Assembly: GCF_017833035.1 (NCBI RefSeq) | Contig: NZ_JAFIBM010000001.1 | Coordinates: 2,935,762-2,999,761 of the forward strand | Direction: 5' to 3' | DNA length: 64,000 nt | From: Frigoribacterium sp. PvP032 | GTDB lineage: Bacteria; Actinomycetota; Actinomycetes; Actinomycetales; Microbacteriaceae | Shown: one piece after another, positions 52,562 through 62,373 of the stretch | Layout: every line of letters begins with the position of its first letter | How positions within the stretch are numbered: the stretch's first letter is position 1 | Notes under the pieces: model-generated | The model's database searches: none | The model's input: only the letters and a program-made list of their open reading frames with translations | Told to the model about the DNA's origin: nothing | Translations under genes and position numbers: made by a program

Positions 52562-52593
52562 AAGGGCGGCTCCCCCGGAGGAGAGCCGCCCTT
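52562..52593 (-). terminator. Hairpin terminator downstream of groL
   Basis: AAGGGCGGCTC pairs perfectly with GAGCCGCCCTT around a ten-base loop, 52 bases past the groL stop. No T-tract. Confidence 0.65.
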
Positions 52594-52644
52594 GCGGTGT
52601 GACGGTGCAGCAGCGCAGCAGTACAGCAGCGCTGCAGGCGCGGA

Positions 52645-54288
<1,644 letters not shown>

Positions 54289-54304
54289 TCATGAAGCAGA
54301 AGCA

Positions 54305-54331
54305 TTGGCACTCACCAACGGCGAGTGCCAG
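54305..54331. promoter_or_regulatory. CIRCE element 1 (HrcA operator) of groL
   Basis: TTGGCACTC-N9-GAGTGCCAG, close to the CIRCE consensus TTAGCACTC-N9-GAGTGCTAA, 41 bases before the groL start codon on the minus strand. HrcA repression relieved by heat is expected. Confidence 0.9.
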
Positions 54332-54339
54332 GGACGATT

Positions 54340-54366
54340 CTGGCACTCTCACCTATGGAGTGCAAG
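54340..54366. promoter_or_regulatory. CIRCE element 2 (HrcA operator) of groL
   Basis: CTGGCACTC-N9-GAGTGCAAG, eight bases from the first element. Tandem CIRCE sites allow cooperative or tighter HrcA repression. Confidence 0.85.
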
Positions 54367-54397
54367 TGAGCCTGCACCTCACGACGCCGGTCGGGGG

Positions 54398-54601
54398 TCA
54401 GGCCAGGCGGACGCTCTCCGCCTGCGGGCCCTTGTCGCCCGTGCCGACCTCGAAGACGACCGCCTGGCCCTCCTCGAGGACCTTGTAGCCGTTCATGTCG
54501 ATGGCCGAGTAGTGCACGAAGACGTCCTGCCCGCCCTCCGTCACGGTGATGAAGCCGTAGCCCTTCTCCGCGTTGAACCACTTGACGGTGCCCTGTGCCA
54601 T
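54398..54601 (-). CDS. Cold-shock protein CspA family
   Basis: 67-residue single cold-shock domain: [34 protein letters not shown], with RNP1 KGYGFI and RNP2 VFVHY, ending ESVRLA. It is a single-stranded RNA/DNA-binding RNA chaperone. The ATG at 54599-54601 has AAGGGGAG upstream. The ~120-bp region before it (to ~54720) could be a long 5' leader. Confidence 0.95.
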   Translation of the reverse strand: MAQGTVKWFNAEKGYGFITVTEGGQDVFVHYSAIDMNGYKVLEEGQAVVFEVGTGDKGPQAESVRLA

Positions 54602-54756
54602 GGTGCTGCTCCCCTTGCTGTTCGCTGCACGCGGCGGTCGTGCCGCGCGCAGGGGTCGTGCCGGTGCCGACCAGGACCAGATGCTAGCCAGGGCAGGCAG
54701 GCCCGCAGAAGCCCTCGGCGCGGGGTTAACCCGTCAGAAGTGACGAATTCACACGT

Positions 54757-54800
54757 TCCGCAACGGGGCGGCAACACGTCCGCAACGGGACGGCAACGGG
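54757..54800. repeat. Direct repeat next to the LytR_C gene stop
   Basis: Two copies of about 22 bp, CCGCAACGGGGCGGCAACAC and CCGCAACGGGACGGCAACGG, end ten bases before the minus-strand stop codon at 54811. Confidence 0.6.
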
Positions 54801-54810
54801 GAGGTGCCCC

Positions 54811-55425
54811 TCAGGACGCGTAGTCCGCCCCGAGCACCACCGTGACCGACGAGTCGGGGAACGCGTCGCTCAGCTCGACGGCGGTCGTCCCGAGGTCGCG
54901 CGCCACGCCCAGGGCGACGGCCTCGTCGGCCTCGTCGGCGTAGTAGACGATCGTCGTCGTCACGGTGCCGTCGGCGTTGCCCTGCCCGGCGACGGTCCAG
55001 CCGGTCTCGGCGAGGGCGAGCGACGCGCGGCCCGCGAGCCCGCTGGTGGTCGTGCCGTTGAGGACCGTGATGGTCGTGACGTCCGGGTCGACGGAGTCCG
55101 GGTCCGCGGGGGCGACGGTCTCCGCGGGAGTCGTCGGGGCGGCCGTGTCGTCGGTCGCGGCGTCGCCGGCGTCGTCGCCCGAGCCGTCGGACGGCGTGCC
55201 GGAGCCCGCCTCGGACGTCGCGTCCGACGTCGGCGAGACGAACTGGAAGCTGTCGTTGGCGACGCCGAGGTAGACGACGCCCGAGCCGACGAGGACGCCG
55301 ACCGCGAGGGCGCACCACGCGAAGACGACCCAGCCGCGGCCTCGGCGCGCCTCGGCGCGGTGGGCCCCGACCCTGTCCAGGTCAGCGGGCACCTCGTCGA
55401 ATCGGTCGCGGGGGTGTTTCGCCAT
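54811..55425 (-). CDS. LytR C-terminal-domain (LytR_C) membrane protein
   Basis: 204 residues: a basic cytoplasmic start, one membrane helix ([25 protein letters not shown] ~33-57), an acidic Ser/Thr linker, and a LytR_C domain (~115-204: [63 protein letters not shown]). The family is linked to cell-wall polymer attachment. The ATG at 55423-55425 is used. It follows the DUF3263 gene on the same strand with a 26-bp gap. Confidence 0.88.
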   Translation of the reverse strand: MAKHPRDRFDEVPADLDRVGAHRAEARRGRGWVVFAWCALAVGVLVGSGVVYLGVANDSFQFVSPTSDATSEAGSGTPSDGSGDDAGDAATDDTAAPTTPAETVAPADPDSVDPDVTTITVLNGTTTSGLAGRASLALAETGWTVAGQGNADGTVTTTIVYYADEADEAVALGVARDLGTTAVELSDAFPDSSVTVVLGADYAS

Positions 55426-55451
55426 GGTGTGGTGTCGGTCTTCCGTGTGGG

Positions 55452-55745
55452 TCAGCGGTCGGTCGGCCCGAACGAGCGGGCGGCCCTGGCCCGTGAGCGC
55501 TCGTCGCGCAGTCGCAGGAGCCTCCCCACGAGCATGGGCGAGTAGGCCAGTGCAGCAGGTCTGTCCAGCAGGGAGCCGAGCATCTGCTGGTAGCGCGCGG
55601 TGGTGAGGCCGAGCTCGCGCCGCACCGCCGCCTCCTTCTGTCCGGGCGAGGCGGGGGCGCGCTGCTCGAAGTCGAGCAGGGCGCGGTCGCGCTCGGACAG
55701 CGCGCTCGTGCGCACGTCTCCGCTGCCGGTGCCCTCGTCGCCCAC
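55452..55745 (-). CDS. DUF3263 domain-containing protein
   Basis: 97 residues with the conserved LSERDRALLDFEQRAPASPGQKEAAVRRELGLTTARYQQMLGSLLDRPAALAYSPMLVGRLLRLRDER, which looks like a helix-turn-helix and is typical of DUF3263. These genes commonly precede LytR_C genes in actinobacteria, as here. GTG start at 55743-55745. It may be DNA-binding. Confidence 0.9.
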   Translation of the reverse strand: MGDEGTGSGDVRTSALSERDRALLDFEQRAPASPGQKEAAVRRELGLTTARYQQMLGSLLDRPAALAYSPMLVGRLLRLRDERSRARAARSFGPTDR

Positions 55746-55837
55746 TGCCCTGCCCCTCTCGGTCCCGGTCAGCTTAGGGGCGGGCGACGGAGCAGCCGGG
55801 GAGGCGCGGGGCGGTTCGCCGGGTCGGCCCGCGTCGC

Positions 55838-55881
55838 CAGCAGGTCGTCAGCAGGTCGTCAGCAGGTCGTCAGCCGGTCGT
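55838..55881. repeat. CAGCAGGTCGT 11-bp tandem repeat at the DUF2332 stop
   Basis: Units begin at 55838, 55849, 55860 and 55871 (CAGCAGGTCGT three times, then CAGCCGGTCGT). The minus-strand stop codon (55870-55872) lies at the junction with the last unit, so the array extends the end of the gene. Confidence 0.75.
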
Positions 55882-56832
55882 CCACAGACGGGTGCCGTGG
55901 GCGTCGCCCACCGCGAGCGCGCGCCCGTCGAGGGCGAGCACCGCGAACGCCTCGTCGCCCGGGACGCCGTCGGGCACGACGACGGGCACGTCGTGCAGCA
56001 GGCCGCGCCGCTCGTACGAGATCCACCGGGCGCCGAGACCCCGCACGGTGTCGACGAACTCCTGCCGCCGACGGCCGGGCAGGTAGACGAGGGTGCCGGT
56101 CGAGACGACGACGAGCGTCGCGTCGCGGGGCGCCTCGGCCGCGAGCCGCGCGAGATCGTCGACGGCGTCGCCCCGTTCGACCCGAGGAGGCGCGCCCCGG
56201 GCCACCGAGACCGCCTGCGCCAGCAGCGCGGCCCGGTCCGTCGCCCCGGGCGGCAGCAGCGCGTCGAGCCAGCCCACGTCCGCGGCCGAGCGCACGTCGA
56301 GCGGGTCGAGGTCGAGGCCGGCGCGCCAGACGACCTCGGGCAGCCGCACCTCGCTGAGGTCGCCGTGCACGGCGACCTCGAGCTGCACCGGGCTGTCGGC
56401 ATCGCCCCAACGGACCTCGCCGGCACGGTGCCCGTAGCGGTCCGGCAGCAGGCCGAGGCCGGCCGAGGCGCCGACCTCGAGCAGCGCGACCGGGCCGTCG
56501 ACCCGGGCGAGCGCGAGCGACACCGGGCTGGTCCGCCGCACGTCGTTGGTCTGGGTCAGCCGCCGCCCGAGCTCGTCGACGAACCGGTCGGGGTGGTCGA
56601 GCAGCCAGCGCCGCAGCTCGGGCCAGGGGCCGAGGGGCGCACCCAGCCACCTCGCGACCGCGAGCACGAGCGCGGGCTGGCGCCGCGCCTCCTCGGCTCG
56701 CTCGACCAGCGCGAGCACCTCGGCGTCGGCGGCGATCGCCCCGGCGGCCGCCGACCAGAGCGGGGAGCCGTCGAGCAGGACGGCGTCCGCGTAGGCGGCG
56801 AAGCGGTCGGCGAGCGTCGGGGGCTGGGGCAC
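55870..56832 (-). CDS. DUF2332 domain-containing protein
   Basis: 320 residues. Family features: TLADRFAAYADAVLLDGSPLWSAAAGAIAAD, RWLGAPLGPWPELRRWLLDHPDRFVDELGRR, VALLEVGASAGLGLLPDRYGHRAG, VWRAGLDLDPLDVRSAADVGWLDALLPPGATDR and ATLVVVSTGTLVYLPGRRRQEFVDTVRGLGARWISYE. The GASAGL segment suggests a methyltransferase-like Rossmann fold. GTG start at 56830-56832. Function unknown. Divergent from msrB. Confidence 0.86.
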   Translation of the reverse strand: MPQPPTLADRFAAYADAVLLDGSPLWSAAAGAIAADAEVLALVERAEEARRQPALVLAVARWLGAPLGPWPELRRWLLDHPDRFVDELGRRLTQTNDVRRTSPVSLALARVDGPVALLEVGASAGLGLLPDRYGHRAGEVRWGDADSPVQLEVAVHGDLSEVRLPEVVWRAGLDLDPLDVRSAADVGWLDALLPPGATDRAALLAQAVSVARGAPPRVERGDAVDDLARLAAEAPRDATLVVVSTGTLVYLPGRRRQEFVDTVRGLGARWISYERRGLLHDVPVVVPDGVPGDEAFAVLALDGRALAVGDAHGTRLWTTG

Positions 56833-57001
56833 CGGCCGAGTCTCGCACCCCCGTGAGGCAGGACATGTCAGCCGGCCCTGTGAGCCAGCACCGAGGAGGC
56901 GGTCGCCCGGAATGAGCGTCGGCGGCACGGTGTTCAATGGAGAGTCCCCGACGAGCAGGCTGAGACGCCTGCGAGTCCCCCCTGACGCAGAGGAGTGCAC
57001 G

Positions 57002-57445
57002 ATGGCGAACGAGCCCGTGTCGTACCAGGTCGAGAAGTCCGACGAAGAGTGGCGTCGTGAGCTCGACCCCGAGGCCTACCAGGTGCTGCGCCAGGCGGCC
57101 ACCGAGCGCCCGTGGACGGGCGAGCTGCTCGACGAGAGCCGTGCCGGCACGTACGCCTGCGCTGCCTGCGGCGCCGAGCTCTTCAAGAGCGGCACCAAGT
57201 TCGACAGCGGCTGCGGCTGGCCGAGCTTCTACGAGTCGGTCGACCCGAAGGCCGTGCAGCTGATCGACGACAACTCGCTCGGCATGGTCCGCACCGAGGT
57301 CCGGTGCGCGAACTGCGGGTCGCACCTCGGCCACGTGTTCCCCGACGGCTTCGGCACCCCGACCGGCGACCGGTACTGCATGAACTCGATCTCGCTCGAC
57401 TTCAAGGCCGAGGGCTCCGCGACCGACGACCAGGCCCAGGCCTGA
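57002..57445 (+). CDS. msrB: Peptide-methionine (R)-S-oxide reductase
   Basis: 147-residue repair enzyme reducing R-methionine sulfoxide in proteins. Zinc ligands CAACG and CANCG, substrate motif SGCGWPSFYESVD, catalytic cysteine in GDRYCMNSISLDF. The ATG at 57002 has AGAGGAGTGCACG upstream. A GCAGGC/GCCTGC hairpin (56955-56972) lies in the 5' leader. The stop overlaps the next start (TGATG). Confidence 0.95.
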   Translation: MANEPVSYQVEKSDEEWRRELDPEAYQVLRQAATERPWTGELLDESRAGTYACAACGAELFKSGTKFDSGCGWPSFYESVDPKAVQLIDDNSLGMVRTEVRCANCGSHLGHVFPDGFGTPTGDRYCMNSISLDFKAEGSATDDQAQA

Positions 57446-58011
57446 TGGGCGCCGTCGCCGACGCTGCCCGCCGGCGACGGTCCCGCTCGAAGGTCACCGA
57501 CGACGCCCCCTCGCACGAACAGCTGCTCGAGCTGGTGCAGGCGGCCGCGACCGTGGCCGACCACTCGTCGCTGCGACCCTGGCGCCTGATCGAGCTGCGG
57601 GGCGACGACCGGCTGCTGATCGGCCGCGGACTCGCGGAGGCGAGCGGCGCCGACGGCAAGTCGGCCGACAAGCTCGAGCAGAAGTCGCTCAGGGCACCGC
57701 TCGTCGTCGCCGTCGTCCTCTCGCCGGTCGAGAGCCGCAAGGTGCCCGAGTGGGAACAGGAGAGCGTCGCCTCGGGCGTCGCCCACCTGCTGTCGCTCGT
57801 GCTCGACGACGAGGGCTGGGGCGTCTTCTGGCGCACCGGCACCGACACCCGGCACCAGGCGGTGCACCGGGCCCACGGGCTGGCGCCGCACGAGAAGCTG
57901 CTCGGCTGGCTCTACGTCGGCGGACGCACCGAGCGCGACGAGAAGCCCCGCAAGCTGCTCGAGCCCGGCCGCTTCGTCAGCGCACCGGGCTCGGGATCAG
58001 TCTCGGCCTAG
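57445..58011 (+). CDS. Nitroreductase-family protein
   Basis: 188-residue probable FMN-dependent oxidoreductase. Nitroreductase features: LELVQAAATVADHSSLRPWRLIELRGDDRLLIGRGLAEASG, APLVVAVVLSPVESRKVPEWEQESVASGVAHLLSLVLDDEGWGVFWRTG and LGWLYVGGRTERDEKPRKLLEPGRFVSAPG. The N-terminus is basic (RRRRSRSK). Translationally coupled to msrB, it may act in the same oxidative-damage response. The substrate is unknown. Confidence 0.83.
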   Translation: MGAVADAARRRRSRSKVTDDAPSHEQLLELVQAAATVADHSSLRPWRLIELRGDDRLLIGRGLAEASGADGKSADKLEQKSLRAPLVVAVVLSPVESRKVPEWEQESVASGVAHLLSLVLDDEGWGVFWRTGTDTRHQAVHRAHGLAPHEKLLGWLYVGGRTERDEKPRKLLEPGRFVSAPGSGSVSA

Positions 58012-58027
58012 GCCGGGCCGCCCGCTG

Positions 58028-58210
58028 CTACCAAGACTTGCGGCTCTGCCCCACGACGGTGATCGGCAGCCAGAACGAGCCGGTCATCAGCACGATGCCC
58101 GCGAAGAAGACGAAGGCGTTGGGCTCGTCCTGCCCGAACGAGTACGCGAAGAGCGCGAAGCTCGCGAGCAGCAGGATGATCGAGCCGATGGCGGTCAGGA
58201 CGTTGGTCAT
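58028..58210 (-). CDS. Small two-helix membrane protein
   Basis: 60 residues with two membrane segments (VLTAIGSIILLLASFALFAYSF and AFVFFAGIVLMTGSFWLPITVV) and a short basic tail ending SRKSW. No family is recognised. GAGCTCCT lies before the ATG at 58208-58210. Convergent with the nitroreductase gene. Confidence 0.7.
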   Translation of the reverse strand: MTNVLTAIGSIILLLASFALFAYSFGQDEPNAFVFFAGIVLMTGSFWLPITVVGQSRKSW

Positions 58211-58376
58211 GGGAGCTCCTCGTGGTCGGTGCCCGGGGCGAGCGGGCGCGACCGCACGGGTCGCTGCAGCTCCTACTTCACCACTTCCCCCGGGTCAGCG
58301 CCAATCCTGCGTGACGTGCAGCCCGGCAACGCGCCCGTCGCACCGCCGACGTGCGGTCGGTAGGATGGTCGAGCCC

Positions 58377-58450
58377 GCCGCCTTGGCGCAGTCCGGTAGC
58401 GCAGTGCTCTTGTAAAGCGAAGGTCGTCGGTTCGAATCCGACAGGCGGCT
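58377..58450 (+). tRNA. tRNA-Thr (anticodon TGT)
   Basis: A 74-nt cloverleaf. The acceptor arm GCCGCCT/AGGCGGC is perfect, D-arm GGCGCAGTCCGGTAGCGC, anticodon loop CTTGTAA with TGT, T-arm GTCGGTTCGAATCCGAC. Reads ACA. The CCA end is not encoded. Confidence 0.96.
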
Positions 58451-58455
58451 CCCCC

Positions 58456-58487
58456 GGCCCCGTCCCGCCCCTCGGCGAGGCGGGGCC
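58456..58487 (+). terminator. Terminator after tRNA-Thr
   Basis: GGCCCCG pairs with CGGGGCC, with inner CGCC/GGCG pairing, followed by TTCTCC, five bases past the tRNA. Confidence 0.7.
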
Positions 58488-58500
58488 TTCTCCGTCCTGC

Positions 58501-59028
58501 TCAGCCCCGGCCCTCGAGGTCGAGCAGCATCGACCGGAGCCCCGCGGTCACCGCGGCGACGGCCACGGGGTCGAGCGACGTGGTCATCGCCGCCTCGGCC
58601 GCGAGCTGGACGTCGAGCACCTCGTGCAGCAGCTCGCGCCCCCTCGTCGTCGGCGAGACGAAGTAGCCGCGGGCGTCCGCCGGGTTGTCCGAGCGCTCGA
58701 CCAGGCCAGCGGCCGTCAGCCCCTTGAGACGCTTCGTCACCGCAGGAGGCGACAGCAGCGTCTGCTCCGCCAGCCGCCCCGGCGAGGTGGGCACGTCGGT
58801 GCGCACCAGCGCGGCGAGCAGGTCGAAGTCGGCGCGGCCGATGCCGTGGTCGCCCAGCAGCTCGTCGCTGCGGCGCTGGATGATGCGCGCGAGCCGGGTG
58901 ATGCGCCCCACGACGAGGACGGGCGACACGTCGAGGTCGGGCCGCAGCCGGCTCCACTGGTCGTGGACGAGGTCGAGGGCGTCGGTCACGGCGCGCGGCT
59001 CGTCGTCGTCGTGGGTCGGATCAGTCAC
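58501..59028 (-). CDS. MarR family transcriptional regulator
   Basis: 175 residues with the MarR winged helix: RITRLARIIQRRSDELLGDHGIGRADFDLLAALVRTDVPTSPGRLAEQTLLSPPAVTKRLKGLTAAGLVERSDNPADARGYFVSPTTRGRELLHEV. GTG start at 59026-59028. Divergent from an FUSC-type transporter, the usual layout for a local repressor. The shared promoter region is AT-rich (TACTTTGATTCACGGGTAAACTACTTT area, 59038-59065). Confidence 0.9.
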   Translation of the reverse strand: MTDPTHDDDEPRAVTDALDLVHDQWSRLRPDLDVSPVLVVGRITRLARIIQRRSDELLGDHGIGRADFDLLAALVRTDVPTSPGRLAEQTLLSPPAVTKRLKGLTAAGLVERSDNPADARGYFVSPTTRGRELLHEVLDVQLAAEAAMTTSLDPVAVAAVTAGLRSMLLDLEGRG

Positions 59029-59155
59029 GGGTGCATCCTACTTTGATTCACGGGTAAACTACTTTCCGTGCGCGATCCGGTCGCGCCGATCGCCACGCCC
59101 CCGATCACCCGCAGCCCCCGACGACGTGCGCTCCCGACGAGAGGACCTCTCGACC

Positions 59156-60229
59156 GTGCCGTCACGCCCGACCGTCACCACCACCTCCGGCAGCCCGTTC
59201 CCCCGTCCGCGCGACCTGTTGCGCGTGGGGCCGCACGCCGGCGCCCACGTGCCCGCGCTCCGCGTGGCCGTCTCCGTCGTGCTGCCGCTCGCCGTGCTCG
59301 TCGCGATCGGCCACGCCGAGTGGGCGCCCTACGCGACGTTCGGCGCCTTCGCCTCGGCGTTCGGCCGCGGGCTCGGACGGGTGCAGCGCCTCGGCATGCA
59401 GCTCGAGGCGGGCGCCCTGCTCGTCGCGGCGGTCGTGCTCGGCACCGCGCTCTCGGCGGCGTCGCTGCCCGCCGTCGCGCTGGTGCCGGTCGTGGCCCTC
59501 GTGGCAGGGCTGGCCTCCGTGGTCGCCGACGTCCGCGGCTGGAACCCGCCCGGCCCCCTCTTCCCCGTGTTCGGGCTCGGTGTCTGCGCGTTCGTGCCGG
59601 CGGTCCCGTCGAGCATCGCGGTCGCCGCCGTCGTGTCGTCGCTGAGCGTGCTGCTCGCCCTGGCGACCTCGCTCGTCGGCCTCGCCCGACGGTCGGGCCG
59701 GCGGGCACTCGCCGAGCCCGGCGCCCGGACCCTCCGACGCCCCGTCGTCGCCGTCGACCTGCGCCGGGCGCTCCTGCACGCCGGGGTCTGCCTCGTGGCC
59801 TCGCTCGCGGCGGGCCTGCTCAGCGTCGGCCTCGGGCTGCAGAACCCGTACTGGGCGATGGTCTCCGCCGTGGTGCCCGTCGTCGGACGTGCGACCTCGG
59901 GTCAGCTGCTGAGGGCCGGCCAACGCCTCCTCGGCACGGTCGTCGGGCTGGGCCTCGCCGCGCTGCTGCTCGTCTGGCAGCCGAGCGCCGTCGCCCTCGT
60001 CGCCGCGTTCGGCGTGCTGCAGTTCGCGACCGAGCTCGTCGTCGCCCGCAACTACGGCCTCGCGCTCGTCTTCATCACGCCGATGGCGCTCGGCATGCCC
60101 GCGATCGGCGGAGCGCCGGTCGACGTGGCCGCACTGGTCGCGGCCCGCGGCGCCGACACGGCGATCGGGGTCGGCGTCGTCGTGCTCGTGCTGCTCGCGA
60201 CGCACCGGCTGCGCAGCGCACCCGCCTGA
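59156..60229 (+). CDS. FUSC-family membrane protein (aromatic-acid exporter-like)
   Basis: 357 residues with about ten membrane segments in two halves, each starting with a charged motif (AEWAPYATFGAFASAFGRGLGRVQRLGMQ and QNPYWAMVSAVVPVVGRATSGQLLRAGQRLLGTVVG). The second is the FUSC-type PYWAMVSA signature. Probably exports toxic organic acids or drugs. The GTG at 59156-59158 with GAGAGGAC upstream is used. Divergent from MarR, which likely regulates it. Confidence 0.85.
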   Translation: MPSRPTVTTTSGSPFPRPRDLLRVGPHAGAHVPALRVAVSVVLPLAVLVAIGHAEWAPYATFGAFASAFGRGLGRVQRLGMQLEAGALLVAAVVLGTALSAASLPAVALVPVVALVAGLASVVADVRGWNPPGPLFPVFGLGVCAFVPAVPSSIAVAAVVSSLSVLLALATSLVGLARRSGRRALAEPGARTLRRPVVAVDLRRALLHAGVCLVASLAAGLLSVGLGLQNPYWAMVSAVVPVVGRATSGQLLRAGQRLLGTVVGLGLAALLLVWQPSAVALVAAFGVLQFATELVVARNYGLALVFITPMALGMPAIGGAPVDVAALVAARGADTAIGVGVVVLVLLATHRLRSAPA

Positions 60230-60264
60230 GGCAGGGCCCGGCTGAGGGAGTGTCCGGCTGTCGC

Positions 60265-60320
60265 ATCGCGTTCCGAGCACCACGTCACGTCGTGGCGGGA
60301 CGCGATGCTCGGAACGAGAT
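60265..60320. terminator. Nested inverted repeat between convergent genes
   Basis: ATCGCGTTCCGAGCA (60265-60279) pairs with TGCTCGGAACGAGAT (60306-60320) with two mismatches; inside, CCACG pairs with CGTGG. Position suits a bidirectional terminator; the TTCCGAGCA arms recall the GTTCCGTTC arm at 39631. Confidence 0.5.
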
Positions 60321-60364
60321 GTGGCGCGGCGCGGGCTGCCCTAGGAGGCGCGGTGCAGGCTGCC

Positions 60365-60616
60365 CTAGGAGGCGTCGGCCTGGGCGCGCGCCCGCCGGTC
60401 GCCCCGCGACCACCAGACCAGGTCGGCCACGCCCTGCGCGACGAGCAGCACGGCGACGACGCAGACGATCAGCGTGATCGTCTCGACCGGACCGCCGGAG
60501 GTGAGCGTGAGCAGCTGCACCACGAGCCCGAGCACGCCGAGGACGATCTCGAAGACGGGCGGCAGGACGGAGCCGGTCTTCGTCAGCGTGAACCAGGGGC
60601 GGCGGAGTTCGCTCAT
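60365..60616 (-). CDS. Small two-helix membrane protein (paralogue of 60701 gene)
   Basis: 83 residues: MSELRRPWFTLTKTGSVLPPVFEIVLGVLGLVVQLLTLTSGG, a second segment TLIVCVVAVLLVAQGVADLVWW, and a basic tail SRGDRRARAQADAS. It shares its layout and a V-x-D-x-VWW motif with the divergent gene at 60701. No function is known. Confidence 0.7.
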   Translation of the reverse strand: MSELRRPWFTLTKTGSVLPPVFEIVLGVLGLVVQLLTLTSGGPVETITLIVCVVAVLLVAQGVADLVWWSRGDRRARAQADAS

Positions 60617-60700
60617 GAGGCGAGTCTAGGGACGACGTATCCTCGACCGAGCCGCCGCCAGGGCGGCACGACACGACTCGACAGCTCACAGGAGGCCATC

Positions 60701-60982
60701 GTGAGGACCCGGCAGGTGCACGTCGACCCCGACGTGCCCAACTGGCTGATGACCAAGCAGGGCGGACTCGTCCGCCCGGTCGTGACGGTCGTCTCCGCCG
60801 GCCTGCTCGCGGCCAGCATCCTCACGAGCCTGCTCGTCGGGGGCGGCAGCCTCACCGTCGTCGCCGTCGTGCTGCTGCTCGTGGCCGTCGCGGTGACCGC
60901 CTGGGCCGTCGTCGACGTCGTCTGGTGGACCGTCGGCGGTCGCCGGCGCATCGTCCGGCTCCCCCGCGACCCGGGCGCCTGA
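60701..60982 (+). CDS. Small two-helix membrane protein (paralogue of 60365 gene)
   Basis: 93 residues: RTRQVHVDPDVPNWLMTKQGGLVRPVVTVVSAGLLAASILTSLLVGGG, then LTVVAVVLLLVAVAVTAWAVVDVVWWTVGGRRRIVRLP. GTG start behind AGGAGGCCATC. Divergent from the 60365 gene, with which it shares the VWW-basic-tail ending. Function unknown. Confidence 0.72.
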   Translation: MRTRQVHVDPDVPNWLMTKQGGLVRPVVTVVSAGLLAASILTSLLVGGGSLTVVAVVLLLVAVAVTAWAVVDVVWWTVGGRRRIVRLPRDPGA

Positions 60983-61062
60983 GGCCCTCCGCCCGCTGAG
61001 ACATGCTCGGGAGGGCATGTTCGTGCCCCGCGATCCTGGCAACCGCACAGAGAACTGCGCCG

Positions 61063-61068
61063 TAAACT
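61063..61068 (+). promoter_or_regulatory. -10 element TAAACT of a possible leaderless oleA mRNA
   Basis: TAAACT ends seven bases before the ATG at 61075, the spacing expected for a transcript starting at the start codon. It supports the long N-terminus of OleA, in competition with an internal TTG that has a ribosome site. Confidence 0.5.
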
Positions 61069-61074
61069 CGACCG

Positions 61075-62373
61075 ATGCACCCGACCGGTGCTCACGATCT
61101 CCCGGCTGCCGACGACCACAGTTCGTCGCCCGAGCCGGTGCACACGCCCGAGACAATTCGACAGGGAGTCCCGTTGACAGGACACGCCACGACAGGCGCG
61201 GCGCCCACCGACGCCGCCCTCTTCGGAGCCGACGCCGCGACCCTCGAGGCCGACGCGATGGAGCGGGACGCCGCGGAGCGCGAGGCCGCGGAGCGCGAGC
61301 CCGCCGCCGTCGCCGCCGCACGAGATGCCGACGCCCCGGTCCCCGCCGTCGGCGCGGGCAACGCCACCACGCGTCACCGCAACGTCGCACTGCTCAGCGT
61401 CGCCAGCACGATGGCGACCCGCGTGACGACCTCGGCCAGCATCGACGAGAAGCTGCGCCCCGTGCTCAAGCGCCTCAAGCTGCCCACCGGCCTGCTGCAG
61501 CGCGTCGCGGGAGTCGACGAGCGCCGCAACTGGGCCGAGGGCCAGAGCTTCGACGAGGCCGCGATCGATGCTGGCAGGCGCGCCCTGGCCGAGGCGGGCG
61601 TCCGGCCTGACCAGGTCGGCCTGCTGATCAACACCTCCGTGACGCGGCCGCACCTCGAGCCCTCGGTGGCCGTCCGGCTGCACCACGGCCTCGGGCTGCC
61701 CTCGTCCGCCACGAACTTCGACATCGCGAACGCCTGCCTCGGCTTCGTCAACGGCATGACGCTCGCCGCACAGCTGATCGACGCCGGCCAGATCGACTAC
61801 GCCGTGATCATCGACGGCGAGGACGCCGACGACGTCCAGGTCAACACGATCGACCGCCTCCTCACCAAGGGCTACGAGCGCGACGACTTCATGAGCGAGT
61901 TCGCGAGCCTGACGCTCGGCTCCGGCGCCGCGGCGGCCGTGATCGGACGTGCCGACCGCCACCCCGAGGGGCACCGCATCCTCGGCGGCGTCACGCGTGC
62001 GGCGACCGAGAACTACGACCTCTGCGTCGGCAGCGTCGACGGCATGTTCACCGACGCGAAGGCCCTGCTCAAGCGCGGCATGGAGCTCGTCGTCTCGGCC
62101 TGGAAAGAGGCAGCCCGCGACTGGAACTGGCAGCGCATGGACCGCTACATCATGCACCAGGTCAGCGACGTGCACACCGGCGCCTTCGTCAAGGCCGCGG
62201 GCATCGACCGCAAGCGCGTGCCGCTCACGTACCCGACCCTCGGCAACGTCGGCCCGGCGTCGATCCCGATCACCCTCGTCGAGGAGTCGCGCACCCTCTC
62301 GAAGGGCGATCGCGTGCTGCTGATGGGCGTCGGCTCCGGCATCAACACCGCGATGATGGAGCTCGCCTGGTGA
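61075..62373 (+). CDS. oleA: OleA, 3-oxoacyl-ACP synthase III-family head-to-head condensing enzyme
   Basis: Thiolase-superfamily enzyme condensing two fatty acyl-CoAs to a beta-keto acid, the first step of long-chain olefin biosynthesis. From ~100 the sequence matches actinobacterial OleA: GNATTRHRNVALLSVASTMATRVTTSASIDEKLRPVLKRLKLP, active-site Cys in FDIANACLGFVNGM, His in RYIMHQVSDVHTG and Asn in LGNVGPASIP. The first ~95 residues are an Ala/Glu-rich extension not expected in the family. The ATG at 61075 has a leaderless -10; a TTG at 61174 with AGGGAG upstream would remove 33 residues. The next gene (OleBC) overlaps the stop. Confidence 0.9.
   Translation: MHPTGAHDLPAADDHSSSPEPVHTPETIRQGVPLTGHATTGAAPTDAALFGADAATLEADAMERDAAEREAAEREPAAVAAARDADAPVPAVGAGNATTRHRNVALLSVASTMATRVTTSASIDEKLRPVLKRLKLPTGLLQRVAGVDERRNWAEGQSFDEAAIDAGRRALAEAGVRPDQVGLLINTSVTRPHLEPSVAVRLHHGLGLPSSATNFDIANACLGFVNGMTLAAQLIDAGQIDYAVIIDGEDADDVQVNTIDRLLTKGYERDDFMSEFASLTLGSGAAAAVIGRADRHPEGHRILGGVTRAATENYDLCVGSVDGMFTDAKALLKRGMELVVSAWKEAARDWNWQRMDRYIMHQVSDVHTGAFVKAAGIDRKRVPLTYPTLGNVGPASIPITLVEESRTLSKGDRVLLMGVGSGINTAMMELAW

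Noticed and set aside
56936..57000. Riboswitch before msrB (GGAGAGTCCC and CTGAGA resemble parts of glycine or TPP aptamers)
   Set aside because: Only one short hairpin and isolated hexamers match; the rest of each consensus is missing.
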